Both the position numbers and the translations under genes were made by a program. A DNA stretch of 64,000 nucleotides. Source: CATOSP01 sp965216155. GTDB lineage: Bacteria; Chloroflexota; Dehalococcoidia; Lucifugimonadales; UBA3495. Under the pieces are notes generated by a model. That model did not search any database, had not been told where the DNA came from, and was given only the letters and a program-made list of their open reading frames with translations. Location: positions 186,001-250,000 of the forward strand of contig CBDCFD010000005.1 of assembly GCA_965216155.1 (NCBI GenBank), read 5' to 3'. Within the stretch, counting starts at the first letter, position 1. Every line of letters begins with the position of its first letter. This document shows positions 34,037 through 44,015 of this stretch, piece after piece.

Positions 34037-34876
34037 ATGCCACGGGTTACAGTTCGAGACGTCGCCGATATGAAATCCCACGGGCGGAAGATACCGATGA
34101 TCACCGCCTATGATTACACGACGGCCTTGATAGCCGACGCGGCAGAGGTCCCGGTCCTGCTGGTGGGAGACAGCCTGGGCATGGTGGTTTTGGGGTATGA
34201 ATCAACCATACAGGTGACAATGGAGGACATCCTCCACCACTGTAAGGCAGTGGTGCGGGGCTCGAAGGAAGCCATGGTGGTGGCTGACCTGCCCTTCATG
34301 ACCTACCAGGTGGACCCGGCCCAGGCAATGACCAATGCCGCCAGACTCCTCCAGGAGGGTGGGGCCCAATCGGTCAAGCTGGAAGGCGGGGATTGGATGG
34401 CCGAAACCGTCGCACGGATCGTTCAGTGCGGCATCCCGGTGATGGGTCACATCGGGCTCACACCTCAGTCCATAAACTCTTTCGGCGGTTACCGGGTCCA
34501 GGGAAGGGACCGCCGTGCCGCGGCCCAACTCCTCCAGGACGCCAAGGCGTTGGAGGAGGCAGGGGCGTTCGCGGTGGTCTTGGAACTGGTGCCGACACAG
34601 CTTGCCGGTCTAATTTCCCGGGAGCTGACAATTCCGACCATTGGGATAGGCGCGGGGCCGGAATGCGACGGGCAAGTACAGGTGCTGCACGATATGCTGG
34701 GGTTGTTCACAGACTTCGTGCCACGTCACGCCAAGCAATTCGCCACCCTGGCGGAGTCGATGAAAGATGCCTTTATTGACTACAAGCGGCAGGTAGAGGA
34801 TGGCTCCTTCCCGTCGGCCCGTCAAAGTTTCACGATGGACGAGTCGGTCCTGGAAGAATTGGCGGTCAATCCCTAA
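34037..34876 (+). CDS. panB: Ketopantoate hydroxymethyltransferase
   Basis: 279 residues, standard length, ATG at 34037 behind GGAGG. KIPMITAYDYTTALIADAAEVPVLLVGDSLGMV is the family N-terminal signature; VKLEGGDWM and GHIGLTPQSINSFGGYRVQGR follow. It adds a hydroxymethyl group from methylene-THF to 2-oxoisovalerate, the first pantothenate step. It is 21 bases before panC. Confidence 0.97.
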   Translation: MPRVTVRDVADMKSHGRKIPMITAYDYTTALIADAAEVPVLLVGDSLGMVVLGYESTIQVTMEDILHHCKAVVRGSKEAMVVADLPFMTYQVDPAQAMTNAARLLQEGGAQSVKLEGGDWMAETVARIVQCGIPVMGHIGLTPQSINSFGGYRVQGRDRRAAAQLLQDAKALEEAGAFAVVLELVPTQLAGLISRELTIPTIGIGAGPECDGQVQVLHDMLGLFTDFVPRHAKQFATLAESMKDAFIDYKRQVEDGSFPSARQSFTMDESVLEELAVNP

Positions 34877-34897
34877 CCCAATGCAGCGGCGGTCCAG

Positions 34898-35845
34898 ATG
34901 CAGATAATCCGAACTGCCCAGGAGATGGCGATCGTGTGCCGGGGCGCGGTGCCAACCCTCGGGTTGGTGCCGACCATGGGTGCGCTACATGACGGTCATC
35001 TGTCTCTGGTCCGGCGGGCCCGGGCCGAGAACGAGACTCTGGCGGTAACCATCTTCGTTAATCCCACCCAGTTCGGCGCGGCTGAAGACCTTTCGACATA
35101 CCCGCGCCCGCTGGAAGCCGACCTCGCCGCGCTGCTCAGGGAGAATGTCGACCTGGTTTACATCCCCACGGTGGAAGAGGTCTACCCGCCGGGCTTCAAC
35201 ACCTGGGTCGACGTGCCCGGGCTGGGAGACCGGCTGGAAGGGGCGCACCGTCCCGGCCATTTTCGTGGCGTGGCCACCGTCGTCACGAAGCTGTTCAGCC
35301 TGATTCGTCCCGACCGCGCCTACTTCGGACAGAAGGACGGCCAGCAGACCGTGGTGATTCGGCGGCTGGCGAGGGACCTCGACATGGGCGTGGAGGTCGT
35401 CGTCGTGCCTACAGTCCGGGAGGCCGATGGACTGGCTTTGAGCAGCCGGAACGTGTACCTGACCGCAGAGGAACGGCGGGTCGCCCCGGTGCTCTACCGG
35501 GCGCTATGCGAGGCGCAAAGGTTATGGGAAGAAGGGGTCAAGGACGCCGAGGCGCTGCGGGAGGAAGTACGAAAGATTTTAGAGGCCGAGCCTCTAGTGG
35601 AGCGAATCGACTATGTAAGCGTGGCTGACGCCGACACCCTGGAAGAGTTGGACACCATAGAGGGGCGGACGATGGTCTCGGTGGCGGTGCAGATCGGAAG
35701 GCTCAGGCTGATCGACAACGTAATCCTGGGGGCGGGGTGTTGGGTTTTTGGGGCTGGCTCAAAACTGGACGGACCATTCTGCGCAGAGGAAAAATCCCGT
35801 TTCTGCGAAAATGGGAGGCACAGGGAAGTTCCGGTCTCTGGTTAG
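34898..35845 (+). CDS. panC: Pantothenate synthetase with an unusual C-terminal extension
   Basis: ATP-dependent ligase joining pantoate and beta-alanine. VPTMGALHDGHLSLV, NPTQFGAAEDLSTYPR, YFGQKDGQQ and LSSRNVYLT are the active-site motifs. The family normally ends near RLIDNVIL, about residue 277. Here the frame continues ~38 residues (Cys/Phe/Glu-rich, GAGSKLDGPFCAEEK) to 35845, five bases from the convergent gene's stop. The tail is probably read-through of altered downstream DNA, not a domain. Confidence 0.94.
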   Translation: MQIIRTAQEMAIVCRGAVPTLGLVPTMGALHDGHLSLVRRARAENETLAVTIFVNPTQFGAAEDLSTYPRPLEADLAALLRENVDLVYIPTVEEVYPPGFNTWVDVPGLGDRLEGAHRPGHFRGVATVVTKLFSLIRPDRAYFGQKDGQQTVVIRRLARDLDMGVEVVVVPTVREADGLALSSRNVYLTAEERRVAPVLYRALCEAQRLWEEGVKDAEALREEVRKILEAEPLVERIDYVSVADADTLEELDTIEGRTMVSVAVQIGRLRLIDNVILGAGCWVFGAGSKLDGPFCAEEKSRFCENGRHREVPVSG

Positions 35846-35849
35846 TTTC

Positions 35850-37129
35850 CTAGCGCGCCAGCAGGCGCTCCCCGAGGTCCGCCAGCCGCTCTCTCTGTGC
35901 GATGTACGCTGTCCAGCGTAACGGTATCGTCGACGCGCCGTGGCGCGTCCCAGCACCGCTCCTGCCAGCGCGCCGTTGGTGTCGGTGTCGCCGCCGGCGT
36001 TCACTATGGCGACCAGTGATTCTTCGAAGCCCAGTTGCGTCGTCGCGGCCCACAGCCCGACCTGTAGCGTCAAGACGGTGTGCCCTTTTGCCGACAGGTT
36101 GTCTCTCAGCCAACCTGTGCTCTCCGGCGCAGCCTGTCCCTCTGTTGCCCGTTCCAGCACGGTCGTGTCTATCCCGGATTTTCGCCCTGCCGCCAGCAGG
36201 TCCGGGCACCCGTCCGCTTTGGCAGCCGCTAATAGCTTTTGCAAGTCTGGTTCGTACCCGCCTAACAGCATGGCTATGGCTACGTTCGCAACCACGCACG
36301 ACCATTGGCTAAGCGGTGAGTAGTGCGTTACCGTGCAGGTGGCGGCCGACATTCGCGTCAGGAGCTCTGGTTGCGTTCGGTAGTACGTGGCTACCGGCGC
36401 GCAGCGCATGATGCCGCCGTTGGGCGCAATGCCGCCTTTGGCCCGGTACACCGCGTAGGCCGCATGGGGCGGCTCCATTCCGTCGGCCAGTTGGGCAATG
36501 GACTGTCTTGTTGTGCGGCCCATACCGCGCCCGTTGGTCAAGCTCCAAGCTATCAAGCGTTTGGCGAATAGGCCAACGGTGTTGCCTTCGTCCAACAGGG
36601 CTTCGTCCAGTTCAATGGCTTGGGCTGGGTCATCGTCCATCCGCCGCGCGACTTCCCTGGGGCTGATGTCCCGGACGCCGACCGGGTATTTGGCCGCGAT
36701 GCGGTGGTGGCTCTGGCTTTCTACAGGCAAGCCGAGCAAGTTGCCCGCGGCAATCCCCATCATTACGCCTCGGGCGCGGTCAGCCAGCGTGTAGTGGTCC
36801 ACGTGTAGTTCGGCTGTCTCGTGTAGCAGGCGATTCAGGTGTGGTGTTTTGCCTACTACTGGTTCGCTGGGCGCTCTTTCGTCAGTGCCGCCGTAAACCA
36901 CGTTGCATTCTAGGCAGCGTAGCGCACAGATCCGGTCGTACCAGTCACTGCGGAGGCGGGCTTTTTGACTGCCGCAACCTGGGCAACGCTTGACTTGGGT
37001 TTTACCGAAGACGCCGTTGCAACTCAGGCACCGAAGGGCGTTGGTCCGGGTGAACCAGTCGCGCCGCAGGCGGGCGTTCTGGGCGTTGCAGTTGGGGCAT
37101 TGCTTTTCCGTGACTTGCCGGTCCTCCCA
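35850..37129 (-). pseudogene. ADP-ribosylglycohydrolase with two N-terminal zinc ribbons, damaged
   Basis: The hydrolase domain has ARGVMMGIAAGNLLG, GIAPNGGIMRCAPVA and NAGGDTDTNGALAGAVLG (metal-binding DxD). Near 35,940 a one-base shift moves the end to another frame (HGASTIPLRWTAYIAQ to ERLLAR, stop 35850-35852); the original frame runs on to 35759. Upstream in frame, 36,904-37,099 encodes two zinc ribbons (QCPNCN...RCLSCN and RCPGCG...RCLECN). No ATG/GTG/TTG precedes them before a TGA at 37,130; the first canonical start is GTG 36901. ADP-ribosylglycohydrolases remove ADP-ribose from proteins or nucleic acids. Confidence 0.75.
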
Positions 37130-37172
37130 TCAGGGTATGGGCCTTCTGCATTGTGCGGGTTGTCGACACGCC

Positions 37173-38171
37173 CTAGTCCTGGGTAAGCTCTCTCACCGCC
37201 TCGGCGAAGGCTGGCACCACCTGCTCCCAGTCACCGACCACGCCATAGCTGGCCTCTTTGAAGATGTTTGCTTCGGAGTCCTTGTTAATCGCAACGATGA
37301 CCTTTGCGCCGGAGCAACCCGCCAGGTGTTGACTGGCCCCGGAGATGGCCACGGTAATATACAGGTCTGGAGTGATGGTCTTGCCTGTGAGCCCCACCTG
37401 GTAGCTGGCCGGGACCCATCCAGAGTCCACGGCAGCCCGCGAAGCGCCCACCGCTCCCCCGAGCAGCTTGGCCAATTCTTCCAGGTTGGCGAAGGGCTCC
37501 GGCCCACCCAGGCCGCGTCCTCCTGAGACGACGATTTTTGCGTCTTCCAGCTTGATGCCCGCGGCCTCCTCCTGGACCGAGTTGACCACTCGGCTCCTGG
37601 CCTGGGACGAGTCAAGCTCAACCGGGAAGGATACAACTTCCCCCTGGCGCGACGGATCGGGGTCCATAGGCTCGTAGACCTTGGGACGGACGGCGGCGAT
37701 CTGCGGCGTGTATGTGCAGCTAACCACCGCTACGGCGTTGCCTCCGTAAACGGGCCGGTTGGCCAGCAGGCTCTTAGACGCCGGGTCAATGGATACTTCG
37801 AGGCAGTCCTGCGCCAACCCGACGCCCAGACGGAACGCCAGCCTCGGGGCAAGCTCCCGGCCTTCGTTGGTCCGGCCTATGAGGACCACCCGGGGAGAAA
37901 CTTCCCGGCATAGGGAATCCAGGGCGGTTAGCGAAAGTTCAACCTGGTACTCGGCCAGCAGGGGGTGGGTTACGGCGTAGACCTTGTCGGCGCCGAAGGC
38001 GATGGCCTGTTGTGAAGGAACGTCCAGAGTGTCTCCGAGCAGGCTCACTGCCAACTCTTCACCCAAATCGTCCGCGGCCCTTCGGCCAACGGCCAGCAAC
38101 TCCCGCGAAGTGGGGCTAAGCTCTCCACCAATCGAATCACCCAGGACCAGTACGCCAGTCGCCTCGGGCAT
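37173..38171 (-). CDS. etfA: Electron transfer flavoprotein alpha subunit
   Basis: 332 residues. The C-terminal FAD domain is clear: VSGGRGLGG, then GLTGKTITPDLYITVAISGA and AINKDSEANIFKEASYGVVGD. With EtfB it accepts electrons from acyl-CoA or other dehydrogenases and passes them to ETF-quinone oxidoreductase. It starts 18 bases after etfB. Confidence 0.96.
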   Translation of the reverse strand: MPEATGVLVLGDSIGGELSPTSRELLAVGRRAADDLGEELAVSLLGDTLDVPSQQAIAFGADKVYAVTHPLLAEYQVELSLTALDSLCREVSPRVVLIGRTNEGRELAPRLAFRLGVGLAQDCLEVSIDPASKSLLANRPVYGGNAVAVVSCTYTPQIAAVRPKVYEPMDPDPSRQGEVVSFPVELDSSQARSRVVNSVQEEAAGIKLEDAKIVVSGGRGLGGPEPFANLEELAKLLGGAVGASRAAVDSGWVPASYQVGLTGKTITPDLYITVAISGASQHLAGCSGAKVIVAINKDSEANIFKEASYGVVGDWEQVVPAFAEAVRELTQD

Positions 38172-38189
38172 GGTGCCTCCGTGGTATGG

Positions 38190-38990
38190 TTAAATTATCT
38201 TGGCTTCCCTGAGTCTCATGGCCAGTTGGCGGCCTGCGTCGGCGGCGTCCTCGCCTTCGACTATCTCGCACTGCTGTTCCCGGACGGGGACGAAGAGGTT
38301 GCGCAGGGTGACCCGAGGTTCCAATTGGGCGGCGTCCATTTCCAGGTCCGAGGCACTCCAGACGGTGGGGCGCTTTCGCGTGGCGGCCATGATGCCCCGC
38401 AAGGTCGGGTAGCGCGGTTGACCCAGCTCGTTACTCACGGTGACCAGGGCGGGAAGGGGGGCTTCAACTACTTCGTAGCCGTCGGGTGTAACCCGTTCCA
38501 CCGACACTTTGTCGCCGGCGACTTCAACTTTTTTACCCAGTGCGACGGTCGAGAGCCCCAGGAGCTCGGCCACTCCTAGGGGCACTTGGGCATTGTCCCA
38601 GTCCGATGCCTGGCGGCCGCAGATTATCAAGTCGAAGCCGCCCAGCTTGTTGATCGCTGTGGTCAGGACCTGGGCTGTGAAGAAGCTGTCTATGGTGTTC
38701 TCAAAGGAGTCGTCTTGCAGCAGGACCAACTCGTCAGCGCCCATTGAGAGGGGCTTCTTCATGACGTCCAGGGCGAAGGCTGTGCCCATAGAGATCACGG
38801 TCACCGTGGCTTCCTGGGCGTCTTTGATCTGGAGGGCGGCTTCGACGGCGTTTTCGTCGAATCCATTCACGACCGGGGGAATGTTGGCGGGTGGGACCAC
38901 CGCCTTGGCGGCATCGTCGATGCGAAACGCGGCCAACGGCATCTCCGGGTCGATCACTTGTTTGGCCAGCACGGCGATGTTCACCGGCAT
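38190..38990 (-). CDS. etfB: Electron transfer flavoprotein beta subunit
   Basis: 266 residues. NIAVLAKQVIDPEMPL at the start, NGFDENAVEAALQIKD, DLIICGRQASDWDNAQV and LPALVTVSNELGQPRYPTLRGIM are the typical EtfB segments, including the AMP-binding region and recognition loop. It is the first gene of the etfBA pair. Confidence 0.96.
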   Translation of the reverse strand: MPVNIAVLAKQVIDPEMPLAAFRIDDAAKAVVPPANIPPVVNGFDENAVEAALQIKDAQEATVTVISMGTAFALDVMKKPLSMGADELVLLQDDSFENTIDSFFTAQVLTTAINKLGGFDLIICGRQASDWDNAQVPLGVAELLGLSTVALGKKVEVAGDKVSVERVTPDGYEVVEAPLPALVTVSNELGQPRYPTLRGIMAATRKRPTVWSASDLEMDAAQLEPRVTLRNLFVPVREQQCEIVEGEDAADAGRQLAMRLREAKII

Positions 38991-39479
38991 AGGGTACCCT
39001 CCAGAAAAGTGGGGCTGGCTGGGAGCGTGTGAAACATATCACCAACTCTCTCAGCGTGTCAATTGGCGCCAGGCTCGAAAGGTGGCCTCTCAATTGTCCC
39101 GGTCGGTCGGGCGTCTATGCTGGTCTCACCCACCCGTCATTCCGGCACCCACCCGTCGTTATTATGAAAATAGAAGGTTTACGCCGGATGGAGAGTGACT
39201 TTGTGGCCGAGGCGCTCCAGTTGACGGACTGCCCTCCGGGTGATGGCCGCTTGGTCGCGCTCTTCGAGGTACCAGACCTTTTCATCTCTCCTACGTGGCC
39301 GGGGCAAAGCCATCCTCAATTCCCTCGAAAAGCCTTCCCCCGGCTTGAACGGGGGCGGGAATCCAGAAATACTTCCCTTGGACCAGGTTCTGTCACATCG
39401 ACATCTCTGCGTCCCGGCGAAAGCTGGGACGACAAAATGACTGGTTCTCGGTAACAATTAAGAAACCCTGTTGATACCC
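38991..39479. other. Repeat-rich intergenic region
   Basis: No intact gene. It carries one copy of a dispersed repeat (39,190-39,470; see 49,839-50,545). A minus-strand frame here ends RAVRQLERLGHKVTL, which looks like a transposase C-terminus and coincides with the repeat. Confidence 0.6.
39190..39470. repeat. Dispersed repeat, copy 1
   Basis: The first 24 bases (GGAGAGTGACTTTGTGGCC and on) are identical to 49839-49862. A second block (39,361-39,470; GGCGAAAGCTGGGACGAC core) closely matches 50,440-50,545 in the same order and orientation. GCGGGAATCCAG-type short palindromic repeats lie between. Confidence 0.8.
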
Positions 39480-39822
39480 GGCACTCCCCTTGGCGTCCCA
39501 GGACTGCTTGGCCCCCTTGCCGTCCACCGAGGCGCTCAGTTCCTGCTCCGCCACCACCTTGGGACACCCAGCCGGTCAGGGCCCCCTGCAATTGCTCATA
39601 GGGTACCCCCGCCAGGGTGCGGGAGATGGTGGTGGCGTGGGGCGGATGGTCCCGGAGAAACCCCAGGGGCTCTTTCAGTACCGGCCAGTGCATCCTGGCG
39701 AAGAGGGCCATGTGGGCCATGGTGGTCTGACCGCAAACCAAGCCCAACAGGGTCAGTCGCAGTATTGCCTGTAAGGGATGCCGCACTCCCCGGGCCTTCC
39801 AGGGATACGGCGTCTGCTCCAA
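39480..39822 (-). pseudogene. ISAs1-family transposase N-terminal remnant
   Basis: EQTPYPWKARGVRHPLQAIL, LTLLGLVCGQTTMAHMALFAR and HPPHATTISRTLAGVPYEQL match the N-terminal DDE-associated region of ISAs1-type transposases. After ~85 residues the frame is lost (WVSQGGGGAG...) and the catalytic domain is missing. The frame then runs into the dispersed repeat. Confidence 0.75.
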
Positions 39823-39929
39823 GCACTTGAACAGAGATCCCGCTGCCTCCGTTTCCGCACTCTCCCATCTCTCACTTCCCTGCCTTTGTAAACCTCCCTC
39901 GCCAACTTTGCAATCGTCCTAGAGTGGGG

Positions 39930-40835
39930 TTAGCCTACACCCCGGAGCCGGGGGTCGAGGACGTCTCTTAGCGAATCACCCAGGACGTTCCAGGAGAACA
40001 CGACGATGGCTATCGCCACGCCAGGGAAGACTCCCAACCAGGGGGATACGGAGACGTAATTCTGGGAGGCGATTTGTAACATCCCTCCCCAGGATGGTTC
40101 GGTGGGAGGAGCACCTACTCCCAGGAAGCTAAGACTAGCCTCTGCGATGATTGCGGCACCGAGCAGGTAGGTGGTGATGACGATGTATACCGCCATGCAG
40201 TTGGGGACCATATGGCGCAGTATTATTCTTCCGTTACCAGCACCCACCGCCCTGGCGGCCAATACGTAATCCATCTCTTTGACGGCGAGAGCCTGGGAGC
40301 GGAGGATCCGGGCCGTGCTGGGAATAAAGGCCACGCTCAATGCCAATATGACGTTTTCGAGGGACGCGCCAAGGAAAGACATGATGGCAATGGCCAGAAT
40401 CAGAAGGGGAAAGGCCATCATCGCATCCACGACTCTCTGGATGAGGAGGTCGGTAAGTCCGCCGAAATGGACACTGGAGATGCCGACAAGTAGGCCTATG
40501 GTGCAGCCGATGAATGCGCTAACCAGACCGACATAAAGGGAAATCCGGGACCCGTAGATGACCCGGCTATACACATCACGGCCAACATCGTCGGTGCCAA
40601 ACCAGGCCTCGGAGCTTGGGGGGGCGAAGAGAGACTTGTAATCGGTCTTGTAGGGGTCATCGGTTGCGATAATAGGGGAGAAGATAGCGACCACGATGAG
40701 AATAAACGCGACCACCGCGCCGAAGCCCCCCAGAGGCTTTGCCTTGGCAAAATTGAGTATCAGTGTCCAGGCAGACTGTGCGCCCCGGAGGGACCGCGCA
40801 GGCGGCGATGCTGCCCCTGCTTCCACTTGCCTCAT
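39930..40835 (-). CDS. Dipeptide/oligopeptide-type ABC transporter permease (DppC/OppC family)
   Basis: 301 residues. An N-terminal membrane segment (PLGGFGAVVAFILIVVAIF) is followed by the periplasmic loop (WFGTDDVGRDVYSRVIYG) characteristic of DppC. Later come the permease helices and the cytoplasmic coupling motif LRSQALAVKEMDYVLAARAVGAG. It follows the DppB-like gene by 43 bases. The binding-protein gene of the operon is broken and no ATPase gene is in the window. Confidence 0.92.
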   Translation of the reverse strand: MRQVEAGAASPPARSLRGAQSAWTLILNFAKAKPLGGFGAVVAFILIVVAIFSPIIATDDPYKTDYKSLFAPPSSEAWFGTDDVGRDVYSRVIYGSRISLYVGLVSAFIGCTIGLLVGISSVHFGGLTDLLIQRVVDAMMAFPLLILAIAIMSFLGASLENVILALSVAFIPSTARILRSQALAVKEMDYVLAARAVGAGNGRIILRHMVPNCMAVYIVITTYLLGAAIIAEASLSFLGVGAPPTEPSWGGMLQIASQNYVSVSPWLGVFPGVAIAIVVFSWNVLGDSLRDVLDPRLRGVG

Positions 40836-40878
40836 GTTACCCTCAGAAGACTGACTCGAATCGAAGGCGGCCCTCAGG

Positions 40879-41838
40879 CTAGGTGTAGCGGATCCTGGGG
40901 TTGATCCAGGCGTAAATGATGTCCAACACCAGGTTCAAGAACAACACGAGCATTACTATCAGGATCACGACAGACTGGATTACGACGTAGTCCCGTTGCC
41001 GTAAGGCAACGATAGTGATCCTGCCTATCCCAGGTATGAGGAAAATATTCTCGATGATAATCGTGCCGCCGAGCAGGCTGCCGAACTGGTAGCCGGATAC
41101 TGTAATTACTGGTAGAAGGGCATTTTTGAGGGCGTGGCGGTAGATTACCACTTTCTCGGATAGACCTTTGGACCTGGCGGTGCGGATATAGTCTTCCCGA
41201 AGCACTTCGAGCATGGTTGAGCGGGTGACGCGCGCCACGAAGGCCACGTTGGTAGCGCCCAAGGCTATGGCTGGGAAGGCCATCTGCTGCAGATTGGTCA
41301 ATGGGTCGTCCCACAGGTTGACGAATTCCAGAGGTGGGATCCAGTTGAAGGTCCACACGAGGAAGAAGATGAGCAGTAGGGCGAGCCAGAAATTCGGCAC
41401 AGATATCCCAATGATGGTGAAAACGCGAGTGGCGTAGTCTACCAGGGTATCCTGCTTGACGGCGGACAGCATTCCCAGGGGTATGGCGACGACGCTGGAG
41501 ACGAGGGTCGCGATAATTGCCAGTTCCAAGGTGACGGGGAAAGTTCGGGCAATGTCGTCGGCGACGGGGGTCTTGCTGTAGTAGGTTATGCCAAAATCCC
41601 AATGGAGAATCCCCCAGATCCACCGGACGTATTGCTCGTAGATGGGTTTATCGGTCCCCAGTTCCGCCCGGAGCTTGTCCAGTTCCTCCTGGGTATAGTC
41701 GTACTCCCTCTCCGGCCCGACCAGAATATTGAGTGCCGGGTCCCCCGGTATGATCCGCATCACGACGAACACCGGTGCGGTGAGCAATATTGTGGTGGGG
41801 ATGAATAGGAGGACTCGTTTGACGATATAAGCCTGCAA
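40879..41838 (-). CDS. Dipeptide/oligopeptide-type ABC transporter permease (DppB/OppB family)
   Basis: 319 residues starting YIVKRVLLFIPTTILLTAPVFVVMRIIPGDPA, the DppB start. The coupling helix motif is EVLREDYIRTARSKGLSEKVVIYRHALKNAL, and IENIFLIPGIGRITI is conserved. TTG start at 41838. Transcription probably came from the interrupted binding-protein gene, so expression may now be lost. Confidence 0.92.
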   Translation of the reverse strand: MQAYIVKRVLLFIPTTILLTAPVFVVMRIIPGDPALNILVGPEREYDYTQEELDKLRAELGTDKPIYEQYVRWIWGILHWDFGITYYSKTPVADDIARTFPVTLELAIIATLVSSVVAIPLGMLSAVKQDTLVDYATRVFTIIGISVPNFWLALLLIFFLVWTFNWIPPLEFVNLWDDPLTNLQQMAFPAIALGATNVAFVARVTRSTMLEVLREDYIRTARSKGLSEKVVIYRHALKNALLPVITVSGYQFGSLLGGTIIIENIFLIPGIGRITIVALRQRDYVVIQSVVILIVMLVLFLNLVLDIIYAWINPRIRYT

Positions 41839-43857
41839 TCTTTACCCCTATGAGCTTGGAGGGCGGGTCCAGGCCCACTTGCGGAAGACCCGCCCTCGAT
41901 TACAGCGATCTGTCGCTAGCAGGGATCACACCAGATGTGTTCGAATTTCAGCTGAGAAATAGCGAGCGCCGGCATGTTGAAGCCCTTGACTCTGTCGTTA
42001 ACGATCACCTGCCTTGCTTCCCAGAAGAGGACTATCCAAGGTCCCGGGTCCTCGTTCATGAGGAAGTCTTCGAGCTTGCGAATCTTGGCCAAGCGCGTCT
42101 CTTCGTCGAGTTCTTCGGCTTGGTCTTGGACCGCATCCTGGAACCACTGGGGGACCTCCCAGCCGCTGGCCCTGACCGTGCCGCTCAGAGGCATGTAAGC
42201 CTGCCACAACCAGTTATCCGGAGCGACGATCAGGGGAGGACTGGTGTCCACCCAAAGGTCCATGTCGCGAGCGTCGATGCGCCTGGCCATGGTGGCGAGG
42301 TCAACAGTTTCGGTCTCCATGGTGATGTTCAGGAACTCCTTAAGTTGGTCGGTAAATAGGGGGACGGCGCCGGGCCTCTCGACGGGAGTAGCCGATATGT
42401 GATGGTGAAACCGTTGGCGTAGCCGGCATAGGCCAAGAGCTTCTTGGCAGCCGCGATATCGTCCGGGTGTTTTTCACCATTGAGATCCCTGTATCCGGGC
42501 AACTGGCTTATCTCTTCCTCGGTCCTGCCCCAGGGACCGGCCAAACTGATACCGGTGATGGGAGGAGCGACGGCGCCCACGTCGGGATGACCCACCACGT
42601 CGCGGATGGCCTGCCGGTGCATGGCCAGATTGATGGCTTGCCTTACCCGCGGGTCATTGAGCGGTTCCCGCCGGTGGTTGAAGCGTATGGGGAAGGTGTT
42701 GTTGGGCGGGGTGAAGTGTGCGGTAATGTCGGGGGACTCCTGGTCCAAGGTTATCGCTTCCCGCGTGGTCAGGTTGGTGAGCGGGTATGCACTCATCAGG
42801 ACCTGGCCGGTCTTGTAGGCGGCAATGATAGTCCCTTTTTCGATTATTACGACGTGCTTCACGGCGTCGAGGAGAGGGAATCCGTCTTTGAAGTAGTCGT
42901 CGTACTTCACCACTTCGACGGAGACGTCCCTAACGACTTCGCCCGGTTTGAAGGGACCGGAGCCCATGACCTGGTCCCATGGCTGCCCCAACTGCTCGTC
43001 CGACTGCCCTTCCTCGACCTTGCTCTGCCAGGCTTCTGAGACGATGTAGGACGAATTCATGCCGAGGACCGCGATGAGGTCCCTGGTAGCGAACTTCGTG
43101 GTGATAGCTACGGTGTTCTCGTCGAGTGCGCGGGTATTTCCCGCCTCGTAATAGGTCCTCAAGGGGGTCCTACTGGAGCCCCGAAGGCGGGACATCCTGT
43201 CAATGCTGTAGACCACATCGTCGGCAGTGACGGTGGTGCCATCATGGTATTTTACGTTCTCATAGAGGTTGAAGGTCCACGTTAGGCCGTCTTCGCTGAT
43301 CTCCCAGCTTTTTGCTAGGTCCTCTCGGATATCGAAGGGGTCCGCTGTAGTGGGGTCGAATTCGACGAGCAGGCTCCAGGACCCACCGGCAAAGGCGAAC
43401 GCCTGCCAGTTCACGTGGGGGGTAAAGGTCTGGGCAGGAAAACCGAAGATCTGAGTGCGGAGAACGCCGCCATGTTTGCCCATTACTTCGGCGGCTGGCG
43501 GAGGTGCGGTGGTAGCTGTCGGAGCCGGTGCGGCCGCAGCGGACTCGCCGGAGGAAGCTGGAGGTGATGTGGCTGGATCGGAGGCAGCGGCTGCGGGAGG
43601 AACTGTGGCGGCAGCGGGGGCGGCGATGTCTGCGGTGAGAGGAGGGGCTGCGGGCTCGCCTCCGCTGGCGATGATGAAGACTAGTATTACAACGACGGTT
43701 CAAGGAGGGACGTGTGGGGAGGCACGAAGGGCGGCTCGACGCTTGGCATGGGAGCGTCTGGCCCGCTCGTTGCATTCTTGCGTCTCCTCCAGCCACCGCA
43801 GCAGTTCAGCCGGCCTGAACCGTTCCCAGGGCAGCATCTCCCGCACCACCCGGTAGA

Positions 43858-43881
43858 CCCCCGTTTACACGAGGGCAGGCT
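43858..43881 (+). repeat. 24-bp palindromic micro-element, copy A
   Basis: Stem CCCCCGT / ACGAGGG with tail CAGGCT. It lies antisense within the IS701 transposase. Removing exactly 24 bases rejoins GAG-ACC-GCA-G to TC-TAC-CGG, restoring ETAVYRVV. In its current orientation it gives an in-frame TAA. Confidence 0.85.
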
Positions 43882-43991
43882 CTGCGGTCTCGTGATCCGG
43901 GGCATCTTTTTCCCCCCAAGCCTGTTGCAGGCTCAGCAGAAACGCTCCGCCCAGCAGGCATAGGGCGACGTGATGATGCCATCCCGCCCAG

Positions 43992-44015
43992 AGCCTGCCC
44001 CGTACTGGATACGGG
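43992..44015 (-). repeat. 24-bp palindromic micro-element, copy B
   Basis: CCCGTATCC-AGTACGGGG-CAGGCT on the minus strand, inside the IS701 transposase. It encodes an 8-residue insert (PYPVRGRL) between YETRT and WAGWHHH, where IS701 proteins normally read straight through. It differs from copy D at one base. Confidence 0.88.
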
